A stretch of DNA of 64,000 nucleotides from Sycon ciliatum (taxonomy: Eukaryota; Porifera; Calcarea; Leucosolenida; Sycettidae): the NCBI RefSeq assembly GCF_964019385.1, contig NC_088643.1, positions 73,022,574 through 73,086,573 on the forward strand, given 5' to 3'. Below are positions 37,764 through 51,794 of this stretch, piece by piece. The translations under genes and the position numbers were made by a program. The notes under the pieces were generated by a model that had not been told where the DNA came from, made no database searches, and worked only from the letters and a program-made list of their open reading frames with translations. Each line of letters opens with the position of its first letter. Position 1 is the first letter of the stretch.

Positions 37764-38251
37764 GGCCAATGCTGGTATGTCGATTGAGGAGGTAGCTGAG
37801 TGTATTGGGAAAGTGCTTCTTTTTCACAGGCCAGTAGTCAGTGATGACCAGTACTAGTATTACAGTATGACTTGCTATACTATAATATTCTGTTCAGTCA
37901 CTTAGCATTGGTTTGGCCATGGCATGAACTAAAGCATGATCTACATTGTACATGTATGCCCAGCCTTTCTTCAACAACTGCTTCAGGTCCGATGCTCGTG
38001 GCGCTTGAATGTACAAGTTTTCGATTATTTTAGTGGTGCAGAAGGTTGACGAGGCTGCTTTTCACCAGCTTGCCCACTTCCAATGTGTTTCTGTGTCTTC
38101 TTTGTCTACCTGACACCTGGGCCCTTAGCCAAGGGCAATGATGGATTGCACTCATTCGTGCATTTACCACGATTGCCATGGTTACGTCATGTGTTACCGA
38201 TGCACAGTTGTACGCTGGTAATGCCTAATGGTGCTTGAACTAAGCAGCTAC

Positions 38252-38588
38252 CTTGAGGCCGAGTAAAAAAAATTACTAGATGATCGTCCTTTTTTTTGGA
38301 AAAATCGGGGAGGGCGGGAGGATTTTATTTTTATTTTTTTACTTTTTACCCTCTCATGCACACAGTGTACACAACAACATCAAGGTTTTTTTTCTCTTTT
38401 TTTCTTTTTTTTTCTTTTTTTCTTTTTCTTTCTTCAGCAGATCGATACTGACGTTGTGATATACTAGTAGTATGTGGTCCATATAGTAAAACTCACGATT
38501 TAAAAAATAAAATATTTCTTGGGGCGCTGACAAAAACTGGGGCGGACGGAGACGATCATCTAGCTTTTTTTTTTACTTGGCCTTAGTC
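38252..38588. mobile_element. Inverted-repeat element with GGCCGAGTAAAAAAA ends
   Basis: Left AGGCCGAGTAAAAAAAATTA...TAGATGATCGTCC and right GACGATCATCTAGC...TTTTTTACTTGGCC are inverse copies with T-rich interior. No ORF. Confidence 0.65.
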
Positions 38589-39329
38589 TTTTTTTTTCTT
38601 TTTTTTTTCTGTCGACACTGCATTTATTCGCACAGCAGAAAAGCAACCAACAGAAAATCACGGAGTCATAGCAAACAAAACAAGATCATCGGATAATAAA
38701 AAGTGTGGCTAGACCGGCTACTCCGCGCAAGAGTCTCAGTCACGCAACTGACAGTCGTTGACTGCCAGCACAACAGGAGTGGCAGCATCCAAACGACTGC
38801 GGTAGGGAGAAGCACGGTGACCACGGAGGCTCATGTTGCAGGATCGAACCAAAGCAAAGGAGACAAGAGAGCGGATCCAGGACATGACGGAGGAGTAGGG
38901 TTCATGCCGCTTCTCCGAAACCATATGGCCAAGACGCTTCAGGAAAGCGTAGGCTACCTTGCCTAGAATTTACAGTCTACTGCACCTAGACTAGTACTAT
39001 GCTTTGGAGTTGAGACTCTTGTGTTGACAGAAGTCCAGTACTGTACCAGGCGTTCCCGTTTACATTGTTGTGCCGAGTAACTCAAGTTCCTCTTCAGAAG
39101 AGAACTTCACCCAAAAACCAAAACTTCATGGTCCGTAGAGTTTTGGACGCTGAGTCGAATGGTGAAGGTCCCACTTCGGTCCGACCAAGCGTTTCTGAGA
39201 TATCTTCGGTTGAAATTGTACTTTCGGGGGACGCGCCAAAACAACATTTACAACTTGAGCTTGATTTTACTCTAGAACTACTGTTACAGTACATTATTGC
39301 TTCGAAGGTTTATTATTTTTTATTCTTAT

Positions 39330-39572
39330 TTAACTAGGGAATTCCCAACAGACGTCTTCGCCTTTTACAGGGAACCCTAAGAAAGTCTTCGATGGATGAT
39401 CGAAATTTAGGCGAGAACGGCGGTAAGCAGGTGGCAGTGCATTCCATCTGTCCGCGCCTACGTAAGAAATTGCACTGAAACCATAGCGTGTGCTAGCGGA
39501 TGGTAAACAGACCAACAAGGGCAACCGAGGCTTGTTTGTCGCTACTGCATGTAGCTGATCCGACGAGTACAT
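39330..39572 (-). mobile_element. LINE ORF2 C-terminal remnant
   Basis: The - strand stretch reads RLPLLVCLPSASTRYGFSA, then GADRWNALPPAYR and SKTFLGFPV. This fits the conserved tail of many LINE ORF2 proteins (Thr-Arg-Tyr-Gly, Phe, Trp-Asn-x-Leu-Pro). Confidence 0.55.
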
Positions 39573-39589
39573 TGTACAACAAGCCAGTA

Positions 39590-40390
<801 letters not shown>

Positions 40391-41562
40391 GTAGGCCTAT
40401 GACTCCTATCTCAATCTCCACTTTTTTCTCTCTAGGATCGTTTTTAGAAGGTGGTTTCCTATCGGATGCACATGTTCCTTTCTCCTTCTTTACCGGCGCA
40501 CATGAATAACAATGAATCCGAGACCCTTGGTCGGAGGAGTTACTTTTGCCTAGGCATAATTATGTGGATAATGCCGGCAGAAAATTGGCAGAATTCGGTA
40601 CCTTTTCTGGTAAGTTTCATGCATGTTTGGTATGTGGATAAAGAAATGGAGCAGAATTCGAGGAATTGCCCGCCATAAGGTTTGTATGGTTCTGCCAATT
40701 TCACTGCTTTTCGAGCATAATCTGCCACCTTTTCGAGCATTATCCGCCAAAGCCTACTTCTGCCCCGCCCCCACTTCCATCCAACATGCCACCGCCCCCG
40801 CTGTGCAGCATCTGATGGTTCCGTGGTAAAAAAAGAAGGAAAAGTCCAATCTTCACGGGATATGCAGTATAGTATGGCATGGTACTAGTACAGCACCGAG
40901 AAAGGCAGCAACCACTTTTTGTTGGGTACGTACCCACGCAACTGGGTACTCATTACTCGGAGTGAGGGTAACATGGATGCAGCTAAACGAGGTTCGCCCC
41001 CTTGTCAGGAGAGTTACCACCTCACCCTCGCCGTTACTAGGCGTTTGGCGCTGCATCTGCCACCGGTGCACCCTGCTGCAGGCATGGTGGTGGCCTGGCA
41101 CGAGCGAAACCGTATGTTTGTTACGTCCTAAGCTGGTTGTGGTTCTCTACACAATTGTATAGTCGGTTGTAAGGCGGACTTACTTTACTTTTACGTGCAA
41201 ATGTATTGTATGACTGTACAATGACATGTAAGTCGTTGGCACTCCCAAGCATCCCGTGTATGAAACGTGTAATGTCTGGCATAATCGTAAGGACGAGGTA
41301 TGAGTACTACTACTAGTACTGTTCTCTGTCAGGCTGTCATTTCGTTTCAGTCAGACTGATCAATGCATAATAATAAATAATACTTACATGACTGTATCGA
41401 TTCTGTCATTACTCACTGTTAATAATAGGCTAGCTTTGCAGCTTTGTAATAGTGCATTTCTGACAACGCCTCCTGTCAGCTCAACAGCTAGCACTACTCC
41501 GCAGTCAGCAAATCCTGCACTGTCTTTTCTGGTCAAGCACCAGTTCCCTTCCCTGTGCGCTC

Positions 41563-41567
<5 letters not shown>

Positions 41568-41632
<65 letters not shown>
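41568..41632. repeat. (TG)n microsatellite
   Basis: TG array of about 65 bp in the COX15-RAS spacer. Confidence 0.97.
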
Positions 41633-41634
<2 letters not shown>

Positions 41635-41832
41635 TTATGATTCATTCTGTCTAGGCCGGTTCATTTTGCCCCACGCGATGGAAGGTTCACTGAGTCTGTA
41701 TTGTACAGATTGTACTGATATGAAGTAATGAACTATTTAATGAACTATTTAATGAACTATAAATGAACTATAAATGAACTACACTGTACATGTATTTTAA
41801 TACTTACTCCATGCTGTGAAAGAAATCATAAC

Positions 41833-42044
41833 TACTGTAAAACATGTAATTTTAGGTGCATTAGAATTTAGGTGCTAGGGACCTGCCAGGTTTTAGGTGT
41901 GATTTAGAATTAGGTGACCAGCGTTCCCTTCACATACAGTGCATATTCTAGTGCCTTTTAGGTGTAATTTAAATTTAGGTGCCTGTTTTCTCTACCGAAA
42001 TCACCGAAATTAAAGTTACACCGATGATTACATGTTTTACAGTA
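41833..42044. mobile_element. MITE with TACTGTAAAACATGTAAT ends
   Basis: Perfect 18-bp terminal inverted repeats (TACTGTAAAACATGTAAT and its inverse), 212 bp in total. Inside, TTTAGGTG-type motifs repeat. TA at both edges suggests a Tc1/mariner-type target. Confidence 0.8.
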
Positions 42045-43069
42045 CCCCCAAACTACTTCAACTTAGTACTTCACCCTTTAGACTTGTACTGGTGCCAAAA
42101 AGCACGAGCAACTACACGTGACGCGTAGCACATGCACAAACTATCTAATTACTTTGTGACAAAGTACATGGCTGTACTATAACATTACTGAGTTTGACAA
42201 ACACTGAAACAATGCCACTGATCTGTGTTGGTGCGCATGGACTGATTTAGCAGTGCCGTAGAGGCGACGGTTTCAAATAGGAAATAGGTTGCAAACCGGA
42301 ACGGACTCAATATTCACTTTCTCTCTTGGTATTTTGATTAGAAAACATATGTCACAGTGAGACTACGATGTGTTATACTCCGAGCCAAAATTTCATGGCT
42401 CTGCGATGACCAGAAGCGCCATATCAAGCAGGTGAGTTTTTGACGTGTTGCTTCGCACTGCGACTTGAGTTTTACGACTTTCGAAAAATCAACTTCTTGT
42501 CGCAGGTAAACAGCGGCTCGCCTCTCGACAATAAAGCACCGCATACCAATCAAAACTAATGGAAGCACACACAAGGCTTATTGTTACTCTGTACTGGCCG
42601 TCGTGGAGCGATAGCAATTACCTAATTTCAGACCCAGAGTGAATTTGACGGGCACTCTAAAACGTGTCCGGTTTGGAGCCACCTCTGATTTGAACTTTTT
42701 TGAAGCGAAAAATTGGGCAACTTGGAGGCAATGGGTCAACACAAAGGAGTGGCTCAGTTCGATTGACTCTGGCCCCAGAGCAAACTTCAACATGCCAGTT
42801 TCCTTCCACAAACATATTTCGAGTGAAAAATCAACGTTGATGATCGTTTTGGGTCTATACAAATTTGGCTGTCAAAACGTTCCGGTATCGAGCCGTCTCC
42901 TCTACATTATACTACACTACATTATCACTCCCTTAGTATTGACTTACATAGATTTTTGCCATGCCTAAGCAGTCAAATATTCCTGCATATTTCACTCCTT
43001 AGGGCTATATTGACCGCTTATATTTGACTCCTTTTTAGCGATTGAACACATGCTTTGGTCAGTCGTGAT

Positions 43070-43180
43070 AAATCTAATATTGACTTCGTACTTGGTCAGT
43101 ATAGGAAATAAAAGACCTCGTAAAAGACCTCGGCTTCGCCTCGGTCTTTTACTCGGCTTTTATTTCATATTGACCTCGTA
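43070..43180. repeat. Imperfect palindrome
   Basis: GGAAATAAAAGACCTCG faces CTCGGCTTTTATTTCATA around a CCTCGGCTTCGCCTCGG core; TTGACYTCGTACT occurs on both sides as a direct repeat. Confidence 0.6.
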
Positions 43181-43630
43181 CTCAGCCAATGATTAGATAC
43201 GTATGATGTGGTTGGTTGGTTTATTTTCGCACAATAAACGGGAGCTAGGCCAAGGCGAATGCATATGCGACAGGTCACAATTTGAAATGAATAAGAAAGG
43301 AAAGGAATTTGTTGAGGCTGCAGATACGAAAGAAAAAGGATCTGACACTGACAGAGGACTCTAGAGGAGTCAAGCCAGTAATCAGGTAATCAGGTAATCA
43401 GGTGATGACTAATGATACTGTAATACCTGTACATGACTGTCTGTAGATCTTGTACTCCATCTCGCCCGACCTGGAGCGCCACTTTTTTGAAGGTCGGCTC
43501 CCTGACTAGTAGTAGTAGTACTAGTACTAGTAGTACATGTAGTACTCGTACATGACAGTCTAGTCATACACTTACTTGTACAGACGTAGACATGTCGACA
43601 GTAGTCATGGTAGTCGTAGCCGCTCCGAAT

Positions 43631-43716
43631 ATCGGAATAGCGGATGACGTACCTCTAGCTCTGCCTCTGATCTGAACTGTACAGTCAATACCAGAGGTAC
43701 GTCATCCGCTATTCCG
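43631..43716. repeat. Perfect 25-bp inverted repeat
   Basis: TCGGAATAGCGGATGACGTA and its exact inverse lie either side of a 36-bp loop, about 750 bp upstream of the RAS start. Confidence 0.85.
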
Positions 43717-44169
43717 ATACATGTATCAGCAAAGATTCAGCAATCAGCATCAAGCACATGTCACACACAGCTGTATGCTCGATGCTGCTTATGCCATGGC
43801 TTGTACTTGTAGTAGGACTAGGAGTGTATGCTGTAGAGGCGTAAATAATAGACTGTCACTGATACACTGTCACTGACTGACAGTCTGTAGACCTCATCGT
43901 AGATCTACTGCATGCATGCTGTGTCAAACGCGAGGCCGAGCTAGCTGGATCCATGGACCATGCCCCCATCCCATCCCATGCTAGCCAGCATGCACTGCAT
44001 GCAGAGTGCAGTAGGCTCGGCGCGGGTACGAGAGGTACCGGTATGGCCGTAAACCGTACAACATTCCAACCGGAGCAATCATAATCATCATGATCATCCT
44101 CGCCTGGCTTGCTTACTTGTATTGGTAGCAGTTGGTGCACTGATATCAGACACAGTCTAGTCCAGTGGC

Positions 44170-44462
44170 TAGTCGTGCATTTGGTTCACCATAGAATGAT
44201 CAACGCGAAAACGGTGTAAATACTGCGGAAATATTTTGTTCTTTGCCTACGCGTGCTTGTAAGTAACAGTTAGTTGTGTGAGATCGTAGTGACCCACCGT
44301 TCCGCAACACATCTGTTGCAGAGCCACCCCGTGTCGCTCCAGTTTAGGGCACAGCACGAGGGAGAGCAAAGAAAAAAGGCTTGGCGCTGAAGCAGAGGGG
44401 AGTATCGTGTCACTGGCCACGACTATTCCATTCGCGTTTGGCCTTGTAATTCGTCTGCAGCC
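44170..44462 (+). promoter_or_regulatory. Presumed RAS 5' leader and start context
   Basis: The 290 bp before the start codon are richer in CpG than the surroundings and contain no repeat. The start sits in CTGCAGCCATGACGG, a good initiation context. No TATA box is evident. The transcription start cannot be placed. Confidence 0.35.
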
Positions 44463-47400
44463 ATGACGGAGTACAAGTTGGTAGTTGTGGGAGGTAGGTG
44501 GTTCGTTCCTGGGTTGCTAGTCATCGTTAGCTGGTTTGTTTGTTTTTACACCGAGAGGCTGTGATTGTAGTGTAGCGCCATATCCATGTCTGTTTGCGCT
44601 GGGGAGCGTCACCGATGGTCAGCGTTCTCTGGACATTGCTGTCATGAAGTAACAGTTGTGTTCCTGTAGCCTATTGTAGATCTCCAATCATTGTATTCCA
44701 ACACGATTGTACGCTCCTGCTTATCGCTGTATCAGTGGTGCCCGCCTGCTCTCGCACTGATTCTATTCGTAGGACCAGGATACAGATAATGTAGTATGGT
44801 CTCCTGGTTCTGGCCTTCTTTCCTTGCTGTCCTGTTTTTGAATGGTTGGTGCATGTAGACGAGCTTGGTACTTCTTATTTTGTTGCTAGGGCACACACGG
44901 ACCCCGCGCGCCAGTGTGTCACATAGACAGTAGACCCGGGTGCTCGAATGAGACACAGGGTACCAAAACAGAAACACCCTGAAATTGTACCTAAACTTGT
45001 TCCGATTTCGTTTAATTTTCACAAATACCATCAACATACGGCCTGCTAACGGTATGCCAAATTTCAGCGCTGCCCGGTAAACACTTTTTGAAATACTCGC
45101 GACCCACTTTTTGCTGGGTCCTTGATTCGAGGATATGGGTCTCCTGTACGGTGCTGCCAAAGACCTGCTGAATCTGCGGCTCCACTGACCATCTTGCTCT
45201 CAAAAATGAAGTAGTAAGTTATTACTCCCTGCCCTCAACTGCCACACCAAGCGTAGACGATGGCAGACCCGTGTGCTTGAATCGGAGACGATCTGACGAG
45301 TTCGCTGTTTCTGATTCGAGCACCCAATTTTCAAATAAAAAATCCGAAGGAAATACGACAATTTTACTGCGTACTGTAGCTTGTGTTGTAGCGCACCCAG
45401 GTTCTGAATTCCTGCTGGGTGGGTCAAGCCAGACTCTCTTCCCTGTTCCATCGCCTCTCCAAAAGTATATTCTGACATTGTTGAGATTTACAGATGAGAA
45501 ATTGCACACCTGTCAAATCGTTTCTGATTCGAGCACCCGGGTCTACGTTTAGACTAGAGAACACTACAATCGACTACTCTACGCCGTGTTCTATGCCATT
45601 CATTAGAAGACAGCTACAAGCTAGATCGTTGGACCATTATGTTCTGCTGCTTGTTTCGTTCTGTACCTGTGTTCTGCTCTTCTAGCGGGTGGTGTCGGAA
45701 AGAGCGCACTCACCATCCAGCTCATACAGAACCAGTAAGCTACATGTAATCGGTCGTCCGGAGGAATTACCTTTTCGCCGAAATTAGATAGGTGCTCTTT
45801 GCACTGAAACAAAAGTGGGTTACTAGTGTTCCGCGCCATTGTACTTTGCAGTGCGTTGTGCGTAGCATTGTTGTATTTATCCCCGCTAGTGACTGGCCAG
45901 TCTGGCTCAAGTGGTTGTTGCGCTTGGCGAGTGCGTTACTAATGGCAGCGTGTTGCTAAATCTGGGAACGAATGATGTTTCACCGGCGCTCTTTTGCAGT
46001 GTGCCTACTCTATGTGGGTCACACGAGCCCGTGTTCGTTTCCAGAACCTGGCCACTTACCTCTAGGATTGATGATCTGTTCCTTCCACTGTTTTGCGAAT
46101 CATTCTTTGATACCATTAAATGCTAGGAGATGTTGAATTAATAATAATAATAATAATGAGAGAAGCATGAAGCTGCGTGTCCACTAAGAAGACTTTTGGA
46201 TTTGTACAATACTACTGTTGTGGACATGGAAATCCGGTCGCACGTCTAGCGGCCCCAGGGTGCTGCCCATGCAGCCGTGGATAAGCGGAACACACATGCA
46301 TTTTACTCAGTATGCGCTGCATGCAGCGCGCTAGTCGCATCGGATCAACATGTGCACTGCACGCAGCATTCTGTACGCACTGAGGGCGCCGACCCCGGTC
46401 AATCGACTGGACTTCCATGTCCGCTACAGTAGTACCAGTCGCGGAGTATTGTGCCAGTACAGTCGAATGTCACTTATCCGACCACTTCGGGAATCAGGCA
46501 TGTTGGATAACTGAATTTGTTGGATAACTGATATAATTTTTTATGTGCATATATGACTGGATTTCACTGATTTATGTACACAATACCCAAATATATTCAT
46601 GCATATTCATGAATTGCTCCATGTACACGTTAACATACTTGACCACATCTACTTCAAGTAAATGCATATTACACCGTATAATATACAAAAAAAGTTTTTT
46701 TAAAGAATTGTACTGTTGAGAGTCATTAAATTACCACTCCCGGGCTTGTCGGATAACCGACGTGCTCGGATAACTGGCGACCGGATAAGTGACATTGGAC
46801 TGTACATGTACAATGTTTGTTGTACTCTCCTAGCTTTATGCCTGATGAACCTGTGAAGTGTGATTAGCACAGTCCTAACCTAACCCTGGTATTCGAACAC
46901 ACACACCCATGCACACACACACACGCACAAACACACACACACACGCACAAACACACACACACACACACGCAAACACACACACACACACACCTTTGGATGC
47001 ACACTGTCTTGTGAAGGGGTGGTCTGGTTAGTTCTGACAACCCCAATCGTTCTGATACTCCAGCAATATGCATTCACATGGCTGTCAAGATGGGGCCAGT
47101 ACTGTATCTGTGTAATGTTATACAACCATATGGCCATGCAGACACTCAAACCGTGCAGTTGAAAAACACACATCGGCATGGTTCTTGGACGGTTGAAAAG
47201 ACACAACATGTGACAGTAGTGTGTAGACCAGAGAGTCGTAGCATCCGGGGAGACGGCACGGGACCATAGTACGACTCGTACTTGCAGTACCCGGTATGAC
47301 GTGTGTTTCGACCCCAGATTCCATGGTCTATAAAACTCTAGAGTCGCGATCATGGCCGCTGCCTCGACCTACTGACTGGCCAACCGCCGCCCACACTATC

Positions 47401-50400
47401 AATGACATATGCAAGCATCCTAAAAATATCAGTCTCACCAAAGGGCGACTCGAACGGGCAGCTCAGCAGCGAAACCCACGTCATTTCAAGTCAGTCCAGT
47501 TCAAGTTCCAGCGCCGCCGTTTCCCTAGATGCTGCAGCTGCCGGGCGTTACGTTTTAAAAGCCAGTAACAAAGTACTCCGTGCATCCATCCCTCTCATGA
47601 AACCAGCTTGGGCTTTCCAAAGTTTCTATGCCAACATGCAATCACACACAAGGCCACACAGCATTCATGCATGGTGCCCAGCTCAGGTCAGCTAGAAATT
47701 TGCGTTACTAGGCTGCAAGAAAAGCGTTTGGTCGAGTATCAGGTTGCTCATGCAATACAGCCCTTATGTTAGCATAGGGTATATCACATTCCTCACGTGC
47801 TGTGGGGTACCACATTGCCCATCTCTGGACTCAGACCCGTGTGCCGCCTTGGATACCTTCTTCTGGCCTCGGGACGCCCAAAAAACGCGACTGACTCGTG
47901 CTCCGTTACAGGGGGTAGGGTTGTGCTTGAAGACAAATGTGTCGGGCTGATGACGGTGTGCTGCTCCTCAAGGAGATATGCTAGGCTAGCAAAGGGTAAC
48001 TGACTACGGTTCATGGTCATTGCATGCAGCTCTCATCTCACAGTCTACGCAGCAATTGGGTTAATCCTGTGCTTGAATTTCCGACCGTTCACCTGCTATA
48101 GAGCTTTTTCAAGGACGTGCTATGCGGCGCTCACCCCGAGATTGTGGTGAACAGGTCGCACATTGAAAAGTTTACGAAATGTGACAGGTTCCTTTCCACC
48201 ATTGCTTCGAGCGATTCTAAAGCTTGTTCTTTTTCGCCCAAGCCATGGAAGGGTTTCCCAGCAGCTGCTCTGACTCAACACAAGTGTTGGACATGAAATT
48301 GAGCGCCATTCTAGTGCTTGTTTCACCTCCACGCGTTCATTCCCGTACAACTGAATGAGAACTGGGCTTCACCTGTTCACCAGCAATTAATAAATTTCTC
48401 GCACGTGATCCCACAAAGTGACCGTTGGTCTCACCTTGAAAAAGCTCTCTTGCTGCGTGTTGTACTGGTTTTAAAATAATGCTGATTCATGATAATGTGG
48501 GAGTCGGTTCTTCCACGTGGTGGTTTGGAAGTTTGTATGTGGCTTTGTTATTCATTGTTGAAAAGCTGGTGCATGGTTTAATTTGTATGTGGCTTTGTTA
48601 TTCATTGTTGAAAAGCTGGTGCATGGTTTAATTTGTTTGTGGCTTTGTTATTCATTGTTGAAAAGCTGGTGCATGGTTTAATTTGTATGTGGCTTTGTTA
48701 TTCATTGTTGAAAAGCTGGTGCATGGTTTAATTTGTTTGTGGCTTTGTTATTCATTGTTGAAAAGCTGGTGCATGGTTTAATTTGTATGTGGCTTTGTTA
48801 TTCATTGTTGAAAAGCTGGTGCATGGTTTAATTTGTATGTGGCTTTGTTATTGATTGTTGAAAAGCTGGTGCATGGTTTAATTTGTATGTGGCTTTGTTA
48901 TTCATTGTTGAAAAGCTGGTGCATGGTTTAATTTGTATGTGGCTTTGTTATTGATTGTTGAAAAGCTGGTGCATGGTTTAATTTGTATGTGGCTTTGTTA
49001 TTCATTGTTGAAAATCTGGTGCATGGTTTAATTTGTATGTGGCTTTGTTATTCATTGTTGAAAAGCTGGTGCATGGTTTAATTTGTATGTGGCTTTGTTA
49101 TTGATTGTTGAAAAGCTGGTGCATGGTTTAATTTGTTTGTGGCTTTGTTATTCATTGTTGAAAAGCTGGTGCATGGTTTAATTTGTATGTGGCTTTGTTA
49201 TTCATTGTTGAAAATCTGGTGCATGGTTTAATTTGTATGTGGCTTTGTTATTCATTGTTGAAAATCTGGTGCATGGTTTAATTTGTTTGTGGCTTTGTTA
49301 TTCATTGTTGAAAATCTGGTGCACGGTTTAATTTGTTTGTGGCTTTGTTATTCATTGTTGAAAATCTGGTGCACGGTTTAATTTGTTTGTGGCTTTGTTA
49401 TTCATTGTTGAAAATCTGGTGCACGGTTTAATTTGTATGTGGCTTTGTTATTCATTGTTGAAAAGCTGGTGCATGGTTTAATTTGTATGTGGCTTTGTTA
49501 TTCATTGTTGAAAAGCTGGTGCATGGTTTAATTTGTTTGTGGCTTTGTTATTCATTGTTGAAAAGCTGGTGCATGGTTTAATTTGTATGTGGCTTTGTTA
49601 TTGATTGTTGAAAAGCTGGTGCATGGTTTAATTTGTATGTGGCTTTGTTATTCATTGTTGAAAATCTGGTGCATGGTTTAATTTGTTTGTGGCTTTGTTA
49701 TTCATTGTTGAAAATCTGGTGCATGGTTTAATTTGTTTGTGGCTTTGTTATTCATTGTTGAAAAGCTGGTGCATGGTTTAATTTGTTTGTGGCTTTGTTA
49801 TTCATTGTTGAAAAGCTGGTGCATGGTTTAATTTGTTTGTGGCTTTGTTATTCATTGTTGAAAAGCTGGTGCATGGTTTAATTTGTATGTGTTTTCCTGT
49901 TTTGTATAGTTTCGTCGAGGAATACGATCCAACTATTGGTAAGCTTTTACTAGGTCTCCTAGAGATTTATTACCTTCCAAGAGTTTGATATGAGTCTGCC
50001 AACGACCAATTTCATATCCCATGCTGAGGTGGCTTCATGCTACATGCCCAGGTTTCTGGATATCTTTTATTGAGCAACAACAAAAATGACGGTTCGCGTG
50101 AGACGCACTCAGACTGAGTTTTCCGCATGCGTAGGAACGCCACCACCCTCAAGGATCAAGGTGCAGATGCAGCTCCTAAGCCGGTGTAGGATCAATAGAT
50201 CCGACACACCCCCCAAGTGGTCAAAGACCGAAAATTCCATTCGCTGCATCCATCAGTGAGCACAAAAAGCAGTAAAAACTAAAAACGAGCTCTCAGCTCA
50301 GTTGATGGCGAGTGGAGAAACCCCTGGGAGCTCTCGTCCCAACCATACGGACCTCTAGACGATTGTACAGGGCAGTTGCTGGGCTGCTCGATGAAATCCA

Positions 50401-51669
50401 ACGGCATGAGCAACGTACATGCTGGGTGCTGTCCAGTCCCAGACCTGCGAGCCCAGGACTGTGTAGGTCACTAACTTGCGTGGAGCATTTTTTCTTACCG
50501 GCGCTGCAGATACGCTGTCCTACCCATCGTGCTTACTCTCGTTCTTTTCCGTTCGCGGAAACCTTTGTTTAGGAAGCCCCATAGTGTGAAGATGGAGTGA
50601 GTAGAATTGAAGTTATGATCCGAACAACATGAGAACGAAATGCAGAATCCTGACATGTTCCTGGTGCTTTTATAGACTAAAAAACCAAGCTGAGATAAAA
50701 GAAGACCTCTTACCCCCGTGAGATTGCAGAAACCACTTAGAGGAAGCGGAGGTGGAGGACCTTCAAGACCCAATGACAGTTCAATGAAAGCATATATTCG
50801 CTTCCATGTAATTGGGCTTATTGCCCGTTTGGTATTGCGAATTCAAATAAAAAGAACAACAACAACAAAGCACCTAAAATGACAAGCAAGAAATGCTGAT
50901 AGAAGGTGTTGGTCGACCGATTCACAATCAGTGAGTCCCTATTTCCACGTTTGCCGTTTCCCATTCACAGAGGATTCCTATCGCAAGCAAGTGGTCATTG
51001 ACGGTGAAACATGTCTACTGGTAAGTATGTACTGTTGATCTACATTTAGTATTAGCTCGTGCATCATCAAGTCGAGGCATGCACTGTTGGTCTACACTCA
51101 GTACAGGTCCCCCCTCCCCCCCCCCCGTTAAAATTCGGTTAGTACAAAAGTATGTGTCACGTAGACCCACGCAACATCTCGGGCTATGTCAGCCACTGCT
51201 GGGCCTGCACCGAGCCTGTATGTGTGCGTATGTCACAGAGGTGTCGGAAATCAACTGGCAGCACGAAAGGGTGAAAGTGGCAAGCTACGTCCCCGGCAGC
51301 CTTGGAATATCAGTCTCACTGTACTGGTGTTATGATGAGAAAGGTATAAATGATTACCCAGTACATTGTACTTCTACAGTCCTTCACAGGGCACAGGGGC
51401 ACATCCATGAAAATGATATCACTTGTGTTATGTATAGTCCTTCACACAGGGGCACATACATGAATAATGACATCATTGTGTTCTGTACTCCAGAACTAAC
51501 GGCGTTTTATGTTCCTGTGAATCGTGTTTTGTATTGTTTGCGACATGTCCAGGACATTCTCGATACGGCAGGGCAGGAGGAGTACAGGTAAGACATACGC
51601 ACGCACACGCACACATGCGGCGCGCACACACACACATGCACACACATGCACACACACACTCACACACAT

Positions 51670-51724
<55 letters not shown>

Positions 51725-51734
51725 CACACACGCA

Positions 51735-51794
<60 letters not shown>

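Noticed and set aside
48541-49890. Regular repeat array resembling a CRISPR
   Set aside because: Units are contiguous with no spacers and lie in a eukaryotic intron; it is a minisatellite.
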